Below the pieces are notes generated by a model that was not told where the DNA came from, did no database searches, and was given only the letters and a program-made list of their open reading frames with translations. The position numbers were made by a program, and so were the translations under genes. This document shows positions 12,142 to 23,550 of a stretch of DNA of 64,000 nt, piece after piece; positions within the stretch are counted from its first letter, which is position 1; each line of letters opens with the position of its first letter. Origin of the DNA: Gigaspora margarita (Eukaryota > Glomeromycota > Glomeromycetes > Diversisporales > Gigasporaceae); the NCBI GenBank assembly GCA_009809945.1, contig WTPW01000412.1:89686-153685 (forward strand). The letters are read 5' to 3'.

Positions 12142-13499
12142 AATAATAGATTTTTGCAAATTTTTGCTGAATCTTTATCACAAAGTGATATTCAGTTCGA
12201 CAGTACTCAGCAATCAGTTCGTTGCTTTGCCCATATTTTAAATCTCGTAGTGCAAAGCATGCTAAATATTGTAGGAGATAAGTTGAAAAGAGTTAGCATT
12301 TCCATTAATTAAACGTAATTGGACTAATTCTATTATTATTTATTTATTCATTTATTATTATTTTATTTGTTTTTATTTAGTTACGCATATTAATTAGAAG
12401 TATTAGAGGATCACCAAAACAGCATGAGAAACTAAGAATGGCATGTCAATTTCATGGTATTAATCAATTAAAACCAATTCTCGATGTAAGCACAAGATGG
12501 AATTCGACTTTTGAAATGTGTAATCNGGCTGTNATGCTACAAACGGTATTGGATACTGTTACTTTAGCTGANACGGATTTGCNACAGCATGTTCTTAATG
12601 ATGATNAATGGGAAACAATTAAACTTTTAGTTAAAGTTTTGAAACCATTCAAAGANGGTTAGTAAATTATTTTATAAGATGTAATAATTTATAAATTTTT
12701 TATTTAAAAAAAATAAAANCTAAATTTGCATATATCNATTGGGCATAGCAACGATTATTATGTCTTCATCTGAGTATCCAACNTTGTCAATGGTTGTTCC
12801 TCTTTATCATATGTTGCTTGAAACACTCAAAGAAACTCAACAAAAACATAATACGCCACAATGGCTTATACAAGGGTGTCAAGCTGCAACTACTAAGCTT
12901 CTGGAATATTGTAAAAAAACTAATGTATGGCATATTTCAGCGATAGTGTTAGACCCACGGCTTAAATTCCAGTATTTTGAGGAACTCAGATGGTCTTCCT
13001 AACTTATTACTCAAATCAAAGATAGGTAATATAAAATGTAAATTGTATAACAAATATAATGTATTAATTTGTACAATATATATATTTATTGTGTTAAAAA
13101 TAAATATAAAAATCAGTATGCTCCTGTTCCTGGTCAAAATTTAACGAACTCAATAGTTGAATCTTCTACATCGAATATAATCTCACGAATTTATAAAAGA
13201 ACATGTGTTGAACATCAAAGCGAGCTTGATTTATACACATCTGCACCACTTGCTGATCCAAATATAGATATTCTAGAATGGTGGCAAATAAATGAAGTTA
13301 GTTACCCAAATCTTTCAAAATTTGCCAGAGATTGTCTCGCGATACCAGCGACTAGTGTTCCCAGTGAAGAAGCGTTTAGTATTAGTGGTGACATGATAAC
13401 AGAAAAGCGAAATTGATTGAATAACAAAACGGTACGAATAGCAATGTGTTTAAGGTCGTGGTGGAGAGAATTGGACGAATCGTATATATGTAACTTTAT

Positions 13500-14220
13500 A
13501 TTATTCTAAATATTACTAATTATTTTTTTGAGGGGGAAATATTTTTTTATCAATGCATTATTTGCATTGTTTTATTTTATTTGTATTTGATTTACGAAAA
13601 TTTTGTTTAATAATTCTCACGATCAATATGATTTTATATTTACAGTAGATCAGAATTGTCTAGAAAGAATGTTTGGCGAAAGATGTTTTAAAAGAATTAA
13701 ACCTTATCAAAATATTCTTGAAGAGAATATGTGAGATGATATTATATTAAAATTAGTTTTAATTTACCTTCTCGTAAAAAGACAATGGCACAACTATCAT
13801 ATTGCAATCAAATATAATCAGAAGATAGTATTTATAAATTTTATTGGGTAAAAGGCTTGCATTAAAATATTTACGCTTTGGATTATCATGCAAGAAATAA
13901 TTAGATGAATTTTGATAGTCAGTTTAATAATAAAGTTGTGCTGATTGCGGTCAAATTTGCTTCTGAAATTTCGATTATTAATTGATAATCAGTATTTGAC
14001 ATATTTATATAGTATATAATTAGCGATTAATAAAGAAAAAATTATATGCACCATACATTATTAAGCATTATTAGTTAATAATTTGATCATAATTATGATT
14101 GTAATTATTAAGTATTTTTAGTTAATAATTTGATCATAATTATGATTATAATAATTCAGGAGGTCTTGCGTACAATTCAATTTTGACTGATCGCTTATTG
14201 GCCAATTAGAAGTTTTTTTA
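13500..14220. other. 3' part of the hAT, noncoding
   Basis: AT-rich. A short open stretch (about 13640-13730, NCLERMFGERCFKRI) is not recognised. A direct repeat of about 35 bp (attagttaataatttgatca, continuing taattatgat) occurs at about 14067-14100 and 14111-14145. Confidence 0.5.
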
Positions 14221-14358
14221 TTTATCTGTTATCGGATCCTGGATCAGACTCGGATCATTTTAGCCAGATCCGGATTTGGACTTGGACTCGATCCAGTTTT
14301 TCAGATCAGGTCTAGATCTTTCAAAATATCTATCCGATTCGATCCGTGTAGAACACTA

Positions 14359-14622
14359 ATCACTATATCACCAATTTCACCAGTATTTCCAGTTTTACCA
14401 GTATCACTAGTTTCACCAGTATTACCAGTTTTACTAGTATCACTAGTTTCACTAGTATCACCAGTTTCATCTATATTACCAGTATCATCAGTATCACTAG
14501 TATTACCTAGTTTCATCTAGTTTTACCAGTTTCACCAAATTACTTTTTAAGTTTCACCAGTTTCTAATTTCACCAATTTCACCAGTTTCAACTTGTGAAA
14601 CTAATTAGTTTTACTAGTAGAT
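14359..14622 (-). repeat. 9-bp minisatellite, right arm (rest at 10484-10520)
   Basis: Same 9-bp unit as at 9905-10015 but inverted (ttaccagta / tcaccagtt...). The piece at 10484-10520 left of the hAT and this piece join into one array once the hAT and one copy of its ATCACTAT duplication are removed. Confidence 0.8.
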
Positions 14623-14893
14623 TAGTCAACACCCTGGACATCTAGCTTGCAATTGTCTTAATCAAATAAGGTATGAATGTTTTGAATATTGTGTAAAAGT
14701 ATCTAAAAATAAAAAGACAAACATTAATATAAAAGATGAATGGAAGAAAAGGAAGAATAATACTTATTTGGATAATAATATTAATGCAGGATTTCTCTGA
14801 TCTGTGGATACAAAGAACGAAAAGAAGTTCTCTACTTATCATCAAAGAACTGCTAAAATGACACTAAGTGTATAGAAATATATCATGTAGATA

Positions 14894-15209
14894 CCATATA
14901 TTCCCGAAAATAAGCAACTCCGAAAATAAGCAACCCTCCTGATTTTTTTCAAAAATCTCAAAAAACGCGTTAGCAGTTGCTATATATAAAAGTCTAAATT
15001 TTACTAAGTAAACATCAAAAGTGCTATTAAGTAAACTTGTTTAGGACACAAAAATACACTATAGTAAAAATTTTACGTTATTTGGATAACTTTTTATTAG
15101 TACGTTTTTCAATTTTTCAAAAAATTCAACAATTCGAAAATAAGCAACTCACCGCATTTTTGTGTAATTTTTGCCCCAAAAAAGGTTGCTTATTTTCGGG
15201 AATATACGG
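14894..15209. mobile_element. MITE, TA duplication (mariner-like)
   Basis: Ends CCRTATATTCCCGAAAATAA, then GCAAC, perfect apart from one base, with TA at 14892-14893 and 15210-15211. Inserted in the LTR-element interior. About 316 bp, noncoding. Confidence 0.82.
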
Positions 15210-15354
15210 TATTAGTAAAAAAAGGAATCTTAAACATCAACAACATGGTACTAAAGTTTATAAAGTGTTAAAAGAAAAGGTTAAAAATAATGATGAAACA
15301 GTAAAAAAATTGGTTAAAAATAAATGAAAAGTTTGCAAAAGCATTAATTAGGAC

Positions 15355-15534
15355 AGGACCCCGAAATATACATAGATAGGTCAGGTTAATTATAGGGTTA
15401 CTAAAAAAGGAAAGATCTGCAGAAAAAACTTCAAAAATAAGCAAAAAATTACTATAAATAGAAAAGATCTGCATAAAAAACCTCAAAAATAAGCAAACTC
15501 ATACCTGACCTATCTATGTATATTTCGGGGTCCT
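15355..15534. mobile_element. hAT-type MITE, copy 1 of the AGGACCCCG family
   Basis: 180 bp. Ends AGGACCCCGAAATATACATA (continuing GATAGGTCAGGT), perfectly inverted on the right. ATTAGGAC flanks at 15347-15354 and 15535-15542. A second copy is at 19521-19699. Confidence 0.92.
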
Positions 15535-16070
15535 ATTAGGACTATTTCATCTTTGAATATGATGAATATAGAATATATGAGTTTAACTGAAAATGCTTGT
15601 ATAAGGAAACAGCCATTGGTCATATGGATGATAAAATCATTAGATATGTTTCTAGTACTAAAGTTGATGTGAATAGTATAAACATTGTTTAAAAGTTCTA
15701 TATAAAGTGTGATTTAGCTTCTAATATAGTTTTGGTTATGGTATAGATAGCAAAAGTCCAATGTGAATTCAAATAGAGAGATAGAAAGTTTCTTTGTATG
15801 ATCTGATTTGGCTTTGATAAAGCTATATTCATGATTTTGAAGAACCCTATGCTTGATAGAAATATCTTGGATAAAGATTGTATAAATATTAGGTGTGTTA
15901 AAGATAAATTGCTAGAAAAAAATGATGTTGTTGATAAGAAAAAAATAGGATTGTTAATAAGTTAAATGAAATGAAGTCAATTCAAGCTAAAAGTGTAAAT
16001 TCTAAAAACATATCTGTAAAATCTAATAATCAAGTTAATGTAATCAAATTTGATGAAAATAGAGTGAAGC

Positions 16071-16349
16071 CAGTGTTGTCACAGGACAGCTTTGGACAAT
16101 AATTTGGACAATTTTGAACAATTTTAGACAATTAAATAAAGTAAAGTTACTTAAAATTTATTAAAATAACCTATTTTAATTTTAACTAGAATGTGTTCAG
16201 CACCTAAAAATATATATAGTTATATATTTTTTAGATAGATTTATTAATTATTAAAGCCTGGACAAGCTTTGAACAATCTTGAACATTTGGACAATTTTGG
16301 ATATAGACAAGCCAAAAAAGGCTGTGGACAGCCAAAACATACAATACTG
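16071..16349. mobile_element. hAT-type MITE, 279 bp, copy 1 of the GGACAA family
   Basis: Starts CAGTGTTGTCACAGGACAGC, ends ACAATACTG, with flanks AGTGAAGC / GGTGAAGC (one transition). Full of GGACAATTTT motifs. Other copies at 29182-29830 and 63085-63363. Confidence 0.9.
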
Positions 16350-16810
16350 GGTGAAGCTACAGTGATAAGGTGAATAAAAGTAGAATCAAATATCAATATG
16401 AAGATAGAATTGATATTGAAAAAGATAAAGAAAAAATATTTATTGATTACCAGAAGTTCTTCGTTATGAAGAATGTTACTGGAAGTTGTAATTATAGATA
16501 ATGTAATAAAATAGAAAAAAAAAGTATACAAGAAATAGAATGCTATTTGTATCCAATTATAGTATGGATTAAAGATGATATAGAAATATAAAATCTTTAG
16601 TGCCAAGATGTATATTAATAATAATTAAATATTGAAGTTAATTGCACAGAATAATAAAAAAAAGATCGAGTTTTACAATAGATTGCACTTGGACCATATA
16701 GTTGAGAATGATAGATTAGTTAGTATGATATTTGGCAATCATTTTGAAATAAAGAGCTTGGTAGAATGAATATAACTTCAAGAACGAAGTTACTAGGGAT
16801 CTAGCTCATG

Positions 16811-17239
16811 TATTATGTAGTTTTTGGTATTTATGTAATCAGTGATCAAGTATATATATGATCAAATATTATGATTGGGTAATTATGATTTATTAGAAAT
16901 TAGTATAATAATTGTATGAGCAATGAGTTTAGTATGATGTATAAAGAAATATATAGTAATATAAGAGTCAAAGTTGTATAACCGATTTATAATGTAAATA
17001 ATAAGAATCAAAGAATATATATAAGCAAAGTGAAAATAATAAAAATAGAAAGAGCTTCTCTTTTGATAATAAAATAACTTTGTGTTAAAAATCGTATATC
17101 TTTTAGTAAATATACTTATCTGTGTGTATATTTTATTAGTAGTAGTACCTAAATGATACGTTAGTTATCATACTGCTAAGCAAATAAAATTCAGTAGCAA
17201 AACCTATAAAAACATAATAGTCTAAGTGACTATATGACA
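16811..17239 (+). repeat. Right LTR
   Basis: 429 bp, direct copy of the left LTR with many transition differences (start TATTATGTAG instead of TGTCATGTGG). The divergence argues for an old insertion. Confidence 0.85.
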
Positions 17240-17890
17240 ATAGTCAATCAAATTTTTCTTATATAAGAAAAAGGAGCAGAAGGTATAGTAAAAAAAATAT
17301 TATATAATATTGTCACTACTAGTCATATAATATGTTATGTAAATCAGCTACAATATAGAGTTAAATAACTAATACATCTAAATTTTATATTTAAAATTTT
17401 GCTTTTGGGTTTATTTAATAATAAAAAAATCTGGCAATTTAATTTTTGAGTATCATTTGCAACTTCTTTAGTATTTAGAGGTTCTTTTTATAAAATTTCA
17501 AAAGCAGTTTATAAAAAAAATAAAAAATAATCTTAATTGTAAAGTTAGTTTATTTTTCCCAATTTTTACTATTTGTTTATAAGTAAGGAAACATCCATAA
17601 ATAACATTATATTTAAGAAAGAGGCCCCCAAAATATAACTTTTTTTCAATAAGTAGGGGGTCAAAAAAATATAACATAATTTTTTTATAAAAATTTGTCT
17701 AAAACTTGATCCCGAGATCCAAATTGGATGATTTTGGTACTATTCGAATCATCTCAAAGAGAATTTGAATGGTACCAAAATCATTTGATTTGGATTACAG
17801 GATCATATTTTATTAATGTAATACTATTGGTTATTATCTTTTATTATAAAATTACTATAAAATCAATAGTTTTTTGTAAAGCTCTTGATT
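17240..17890. other. AT-rich stretch with a first copy of the palindromic core
   Basis: No gene. At about 17709-17810 a palindrome reads tggatgattttggtactatt ... aatggtaccaaaatcattt between gatccc and ggatc; it is an outlying copy of the core found in the adjoining array. Confidence 0.6.
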
Positions 17891-18979
17891 TAGTAGTCCA
17901 AATAAAATGATTTTGGTGCCATTGGATTCATCTCATAGAGATGAATTGAATGGTACCAAAATTATCCAAATTGGATTTCTAGGTCATAATATATTCAAGT
18001 TTTTGTAAAATTATATATATAAACTATGGATTTTTAAAATTTTTTTATATAGTCTAGAGCACCAGACATAGCCTGAGTTATTTTGGGCAGACCAGACATT
18101 TTCAGACATTGTCCAAAGTCCATGTCTAAATTATATCCAGGTAAATTAATTGTCACTGAATATTGTTTGTATAATAATTGTCAAACACAGACATATGGTG
18201 AACATGAATATTGTTCGATGTCTGAAGTTTTTTATATAGTGTAAATTTAGTAGTCCAAATAAAATGCTTTTGGTACTATTGGATTTGTCTTATAGAGATG
18301 AATCGAATGGTACTAAAATCATCCAAATCGGATTACTAGGTTATAATATATCCAAGTTTTTGTAAAATTATATATATAAATATATGGATTTTTAAAATTT
18401 TTTTATATAGTCTAGGGCAGTGTTGTCACCGGACATAGTCTGAGTTATTTTGGTCAATCTGGACATTTTTGAACATTGTCCAAAGTCCATGCCTAAATTA
18501 TGTTCAGCTAAATTGATTGATCACCAGATATTGTCCATACAATAATTGTCAGACACAGACATATGGCAGACATAGACATTGTCTGATGTCCAAAGTTTTT
18601 TATATAGTGTAAATTTAGTAGTCTAAATAAAATGATTTTGGTACCATTGGATTATCTCATAGAGACGAATCGAATGGTACCAAAATCATCCAAATTGGAT
18701 TACTAGGTCATAATATATTCAAGTTTTTGTAAAATTATATATATAAATATATAGATTTTTAAATTTTTTTTATATAGTCTAGGGCAGTGTTGTCACCAGA
18801 CATAGTCTGAGTTATTTTAGATGGACCGGATATTTTCAGATATTGTCCGAAGTCCATATCTAAATTATGTCTGGGTAAATTGATTGTTACTGGACATTGT
18901 CTGTACAATAATTGTCGAACACAGACATATGGTGGACACAGATATTGTCTGATGTCTAAAGTTTTTTATATAGTGTAAT
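17891..18979 (+). repeat. Tandem array, three units of about 357-368 bp
   Basis: Units start tagtagtcyaaataaaatg at 17891, 18248 and 18616. Each carries a 60-bp palindrome (ATGATTTTGGTACyATTgGATT ... GAATGGTACCAAAATCAT), an AT-rich stretch, then hAT-end-like sequence (cagtgttgtcaccrgacatagtctgag) with GGACA/GTCTG motifs. Noncoding. Confidence 0.85.
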
Positions 18980-19316
18980 TCATACAACTAAGCTGATTGA
19001 AAATAACTTAGAGATGCAAGCTTATTTTATTAAAAATTTTTATAAGCTACAGTTTTTTATATTACATATAGTAGAATTTAATTTTTTTAATTACTTGAGG
19101 GTCAGGAAAAGTTTTTTGAATAAATTGATAAGCTTGGTTGGTCAAAGTGCTCTGTAGTTCAGTTCATAGGCACTCATTATTAATCTTTTTGAAATTTTAC
19201 TTTGTGGTTTTGTGTCATTAAAGCTGTATATTTAATTAAATGCAAAGAAGCATGAATATTTGAACCATATAAATGATGATTTCAATTACAAAATGCAATA
19301 TATGATACTATATATA

Positions 19317-19510
19317 CTGTAAAATACGGACCTGTGTATCCTGAGTATTTACATGTCTCAATCCCTGTACCTGGGCACAGCTACATTATAATGAACAATA
19401 TATTTTACTATATCTACTGTACTTATATACCCAGGGTATAAGTCCTGAACTGGCGTTTTAAAATGGCAAAGGTACACTACATAGGAAGTACACCAGTCCA
19501 TATTTTACAG
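19317..19510. mobile_element. MITE, TA duplication
   Basis: Inverted ends CTGTAAAATACGGACCTGTG / CTGTAAAATATGGACTGGTG with TA outside (19315-19316, 19511-19512). About 194 bp, mariner-like by its duplication. Confidence 0.8.
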
Positions 19511-19520
19511 TAGCTTTAAC

Positions 19521-19699
19521 AGGATCCCAAAATATATATAGATAGGTTAGGTTAATTATAGGGTTACTAAAAAAGAAAAATCTGCAGAAAAAACTTCAAA
19601 AATAAGCAAAAAAATTACTATAAATAGAAAAGATCTGTATAAAAACCTCAAAAATAAGCAAACTCATATCTGACCTATCTATGTATATTTCGGGGTCCT
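19521..19699. mobile_element. hAT-type MITE, copy 2 of the AGGACCCCG family
   Basis: 179 bp, about 90% like 15355-15534 by eye. Flanks GCTTTAAC at 19513-19520 and 19700-19707, so it inserted beside, and partly in the flank of, the 19317-19510 MITE. Confidence 0.92.
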
Positions 19700-19789
19700 G
19701 CTTTAACTTTTATAGTGCGCTGCAACCATGACAAAGCATGCTAGTTAAGACAAAAACCTAGCGAAAATTATTTTTTTAGAATCTTATCA

Positions 19790-20035
19790 CAGTGAATCAC
19801 ACAATCAATGATTTCAAATACTGAACCTCAATGATATAGCAAATCACCATAAAACACCAAGTGAACTTACTGTAAAACAACATAGAAACTCACTGTGAAA
19901 CAACATAGAAACTCAATATGAAATGATATAAAGAAACTTATCATAAAACAATGTAGAGAACTCATCATGAAACAATTATCAACAAACTGCTACAAAAAAC
20001 TCATCATGAAATGATATAGAAAAATTCTAAGAGGC
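19790..20035 (+). repeat. Degenerate repeat of about 22 bp
   Basis: Units like AACTCAYCATGAAACAAYAT followed by AGA recur about ten times with many substitutions. No coding sense. Confidence 0.6.
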
Positions 20036-20400
20036 ATTAATATATATAATACTAACTAGAAAAAAGTTCTAGTATCTAGTTCAATAAAATCGAGACCTCT
20101 ACTTACCAACAAGCAATATAACAATCACTCTTAATTACTGGTCAGCTATTTGTTTCTGTTCTAACAGTTTTTTCCAACCACAATTTTCACAACTCACAGC
20201 AGTTCCTTATAAGTCTTCTTTCTCCTTTAGCTTAATTTCTTCAAGGGATACACCCAACACCTTCAGCATTGCAAACACAACTACAGATTAACTTTCTGTT
20301 TCGCTAACTCACAGTTTTGCCAGCAGCAATAATAATGACAACTCCTGTGAATGATGGCTCCTGCAAATGACGAGTCCTGCGAAAAATGACTACTATTGTA
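20036..20400. other. No gene seen
   Basis: Somewhat less AT-rich sequence inside the hAT-like element. No frame or repeat end stood out. Confidence 0.4.
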
Positions 20401-20401
20401 A

Positions 20402-21350
20402 GGGAGCGCCATTTATCATCTGATTTTTTGCTACTAAGAGGCTACCCCCTCCCCCCACCTGATCATCAAATACTGCGATTTGATTGGCTAAAATTATTAA
20501 AATTTTAAAAATTTTAAAATTTAATATTAAATAACTCTTGAACCAGTGATCCGTTTTGGATGATTTTACTACCAAAATGTTCGCCTCAATGAGACGATTC
20601 CAACGAGCCTAAAATCATCAAAATCCAATCACAGGGTCCCAAGATTATTATAGATTTGTATTGCTTAATTATATTATTTTCGTATACATTAAAAATTATT
20701 ATTAAAGATCTTATAAAATTTAATATTAAATAACTCTTGAACCAGTGATCCGATTTGGATGATTTTACTACCAAAATACTCGTCTCAATGAGACAATTCT
20801 AATGAACCTAAAATCGTTAAATTCTAATCACGGGATCCAAAGATCGTTATAGATTTGTATTATTTTTAATAGATTATATTAAAATAACACAAATATATAA
20901 CGATCTCTGGATCCCGTGATCAGAATTTAACAGTTTTAGGTTCATTAGAATCGTCTCATTGAGACGAACATTTTGGTAGTAAAATCATCCAAATCGGACC
21001 ACTGGTTCAAGAGTTATTTAATATTAAAGTTTATAAGATCTTTAATAATTATTTTACTATATACGAAAATAATATAATTAAAGCAGTACAAATCTATAAC
21101 GATCTTGGGATCCTGTGATTGGATTTTGATGGGTTTAGGCTCGTTGGAATCGTCTCATTGAGGCGAACATTTTGGTAGTAAAATCATCCAAAACGGATCA
21201 CTGGTTCAAGAGTTATTTAATATTAAATTTTAAAAATTTTTAAAAAATTTTAATAATTTTAGCCAATCAAAAGTTATCTGCTATTAGGACCTGATAATTG
21301 TCTGACCCTCCCCCCCTACCCTAAAAATCAGATGATAAATGGCGCTCCCC
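20402..21350. mobile_element. Harbinger-like foldback MITE, near-perfect 949-bp palindrome
   Basis: Ends GGGAGCGCCATTTATCATCT on the left and GGGGAGCGCCATTTATCATC reversed on the right, with TAA at 20399-20401 and 21351-21353. Each arm contains two head-to-tail copies of a roughly 185-bp module (ACTCTTGAACCAGTGATCCG ... CTACCAAAATGTTCGTCTCA), so four copies altogether, folding around about 20872. TWA duplications and GGG ends fit PIF/Harbinger MITEs; no transposase is present. Confidence 0.85.
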
Positions 21351-21677
21351 TAAACAAAGATTTCTGCAAAATACCTAATGCTATAAAAAAAATTGATTAG
21401 TACTTGATATCGTGATTTTTCTTTTTTTTTATTATTACTGTAATAATGATAATAAAAATTTGTATGTATCATTGTTTTATCTATATAGTAGTTAATGACA
21501 CCATTCATGAATAGTATGTTTTAAAAGCAAAAATCATCAATTCGGAAATTTAATTCAAATGAAAACAATATAATTGTCTAAATTATTTGCTGGACATAAC
21601 TGGCCTTGTCCAGTTCGAGTCCGAGTCTGGTCCGGTCTAAGTCTAACTCTGGTCTGAGTGACAACACTAGTCTAGAG

Positions 21678-22739
21678 GGAATCTGCCAAAATTAAGAAAT
21701 ATCTAAAGCAAAGCAACTTATATTTAATAATTTTTTAACTAACTTTAGAGTTAGAAATTTTCTATATTAGAGTTAAATTAGGTTTTAAATAGATATATAT
21801 AGACAAAATTATCTTTCTGACATTTTTTATTAACACATTTAGATAGGTTCAAACTGCTATTTTTTGTACTTTTCAGATTTTTTTTGCTTTTATTTCTTTT
21901 TTGCTTTACTAGTGATTATTAAAATTCTATAATTTGATTAATGATTAATTATATGATTTGTTTTCACTTTAGATATTCCTTCAAAATAGACAATTAGAGG
22001 CATTCATGAATAATTGTCTGAAGCATAGTGAGGACTCATTCTTTTTTAGCACATTTTGAATATACATCTATGCAATGTTCAGTGGCTATGACCAATAAAA
22101 TTCAAGATTTGCTTGATCTTATAATAATTTATAGTCAGTGTACTAGTAATAATATATAAGTAAAAAATTTTTTTATTATACACTATTTAATTTTTTTTTA
22201 CTTTACAACCTAGCACTACTTTTATTAGAAAATTATATAGTGTATACAAAATTTATGTTCTAATTAACAAAGCATACAAATAACTAATAACTCTACTAGT
22301 ACCCAAATATAGTTGTTGCACTGATATTTGTTAGTTTCTAAGATCTACTGATATCAACGGAATAGATTTTAGAGAATAACTCCAGGTCTCAGCTACCTTA
22401 CTTCAAAATTAATTCCTCCTAAAAACTTTCTCCTTGAGCTTCTTATATAGAAGAATAAAAAAGAAAAAAGATTAAATAGAGGCTACCTAAATGACAAAAC
22501 CAAATTAAAAACCCAAAATTACAACTAAACGAAAAAATAAATTTAAATGAAACCAAAGAAAAAGTAAAAAAGAAAAAGAAATGAAGGTGCTATTAAGTCT
22601 GCACATAATGGTAAAAATTATATAACATTGTATAGAACATCTATTAATATGCTATATGTAAAAAACAAATATGTTTATAACTAAATATCTATGTAAGAAA
22701 TTTTTATATGTCCTCTAGATCTCCAACATGTCATTTCAA
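21678..22739. other. AT-rich stretch, no gene seen
   Basis: No protein-like frame or element end recognised between the hAT-like element and the next repeat. Confidence 0.5.
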
Positions 22740-23260
22740 GTTTGTCTAAGCAAACCCGAAACTACTCATGACTGCACTGGTTTCTATTCAGGATGTATTC
22801 CCAATTTGAAAATAATAAATACTGCTAATCTTTTGAAGAGGTAAGCTAGAAAGCCCACTTTTTGGCAAAAATTTTAAAAATTCTAAGAGCTAAAAGATAT
22901 CACTATAACCAAACTTGAGAGAGTATATAGTCAGAAAAACTTATTTTTTTTGTTGTTCTCCTTTGTTTTACTATAGCAACTTTCATCAACAGAGAAGCTT
23001 TTTGCTCTCCACCAAAATTTCACGTACAAGAGCACCACCTCCTGCTAGTTATCTTGCAAGAAGATGCTTTTGGCTTGCATACTGACTATATAAAGGAGTT
23101 CCAGAACACTTGTTGACCTTTATAAAAACTATCTACTGTATTATCCTACTATACTTACAGTATAGACAATGCTCTAACAAAAAACCTTTTGTTTTTCTTC
23201 TGTTAGAAAGTATGGTCCAGATGATTGTCAGAAAAAGTTAAATAAGCTTGTTTATACACT
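22740..23260 (-). repeat. Old, CpG-depleted copy of the 24215-24720 sequence
   Basis: Aligns in the same orientation with 24215-24720 (shared gcacca-ctaccagttatcttgc, cttctggcttgc, gttgacctt-aaaaac, tttttgtttttctt). CpG sites of the other copy (gtcgacggag, gcgtctc, caacgctcc, gatcgtcgg) read as TpG or CpA here. Confidence 0.75.
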
Positions 23261-23289
23261 ATTTAATAATAACAAAATATATAGTAAAT

Positions 23290-23440
23290 AATAAAACATT
23301 TATCAAATTATATACTAAGCCTTTATTCAAAAGCTATTTACTAAACCTTTGCTAACTTTTTTTCAAATTATTTTTTATATAACTAACTGAACCTTCTTTC
23401 AAATTATTTACTGAACCTTTGTTCAAATTAATCTAGCTTC
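23290..23440. repeat. Short degenerate tandem repeat
   Basis: Three to four imperfect copies of tcaaattatttactgaacctttg, period about 24-30 bp. Confidence 0.5.
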
Positions 23441-23550
23441 AAACATTTATTAGATCTAATTTTCTAGTATTATATACTCCTATATAGTAGTCTTAAACCC
23501 TTAGACTATATAAAAAAATTTTTAAAATCCATATATATATGTTTATATAT

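Larger units (their letters stand above)
10703..13475 (+). pseudogene. hAT transposase, degraded
   Basis: In order: a BED zinc finger (CDFC ... RKHLKQH, about 10843-10925); the linker block RNRPF.ITEDVELELIF (11523-11575); the catalytic-domain start VTTDIWI with a YLNNS segment (11766-11850); ARDNTSSNN (11971-11996) continued after a MITE by RFLQIFAESL; VRCFAHILNLVVQSML (12210-12265); LDVSTRWNSTFEM (12480-12522); VLDPRLKFQYF (12946-12980); and the hATC dimerisation block YLAIPATSVPSEEAFSISGD, here with CLAIPATSVPSEEAF (13335-13390). Probable introns lie at about 11597-11662, 12285-12380, 12660-12738 and 13010-13110. In-frame stops occur in most exons (near 11507, 11531, 11729, 11845, 13000, 13413). 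Two MITEs interrupt exons. Known hAT transposases cut and paste DNA in the nucleus; this copy cannot make one. The start codon is not identifiable. Confidence 0.9.
10521..14358 (+). mobile_element. hAT DNA transposon with perfect 8-bp target duplication
   Basis: Ends TAGTGTTCTGCA and TGTAGAACACTA; flanks ATCACTAT at 10513-10520 and 14359-14366. Both terminal 150 bp are packed with GATCC/GATCTG motifs in both orientations, the probable transposase-binding repeats. Carries a decayed hAT transposase on the plus strand and two MITEs. 3838 bp. Confidence 0.92.
9826..14632. mobile_element. Foldback element with minisatellite arms, split by a hAT
   Basis: Left end GTGTTAACACTAA followed by GCTGCTGGTAAAACTAA; the right end, reversed, reads GTGTTGACTAATC then TACTAGTAAAACTAA. 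Inside each end is an array of a 9-bp unit (ACTGGTAAA-like) in opposite orientation, and inside those a long palindrome (10046-10480). The layout parallels foldback elements whose inverted arms are made of short tandem units. The right arm was later interrupted by the hAT at 10521-14358. The target duplication was not resolved. Confidence 0.7.
9120..17239. mobile_element. Decayed LTR retrotransposon packed with nested insertions
   Basis: Two direct long repeats (9120-9538 and 16811-17239) start TGTCATGTGG / TATTATGTAG, end ..TGACA, and are bounded outside by ATAGT at 9115-9119 and 17240-17244, a 5-bp target duplication. After subtracting later insertions the internal region is only about 1.7 kb. 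It shows scraps of lysine-rich coding sequence (for example about 14650-14800, 15540-15990 and 16380-16580) with many stops. No protease, reverse transcriptase or integrase motif is visible, so this is a non-autonomous or strongly deleted member. Confidence 0.85.
18785..21669. mobile_element. hAT-like non-autonomous element
   Basis: Left end CAGTGTTGTCACCAGACATA within the third array unit; right end ...GGTCTGAGTGACAACACTA. Flanks GTCTAGGG (18777-18784) and GTCTAGAG (21670-21677), one transition apart. The right end is packed with GTCTGGTCC-like motifs. It contains three later MITEs and no coding sequence. The left end is repeated in the array, so the exact partner is an inference. Confidence 0.65.
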
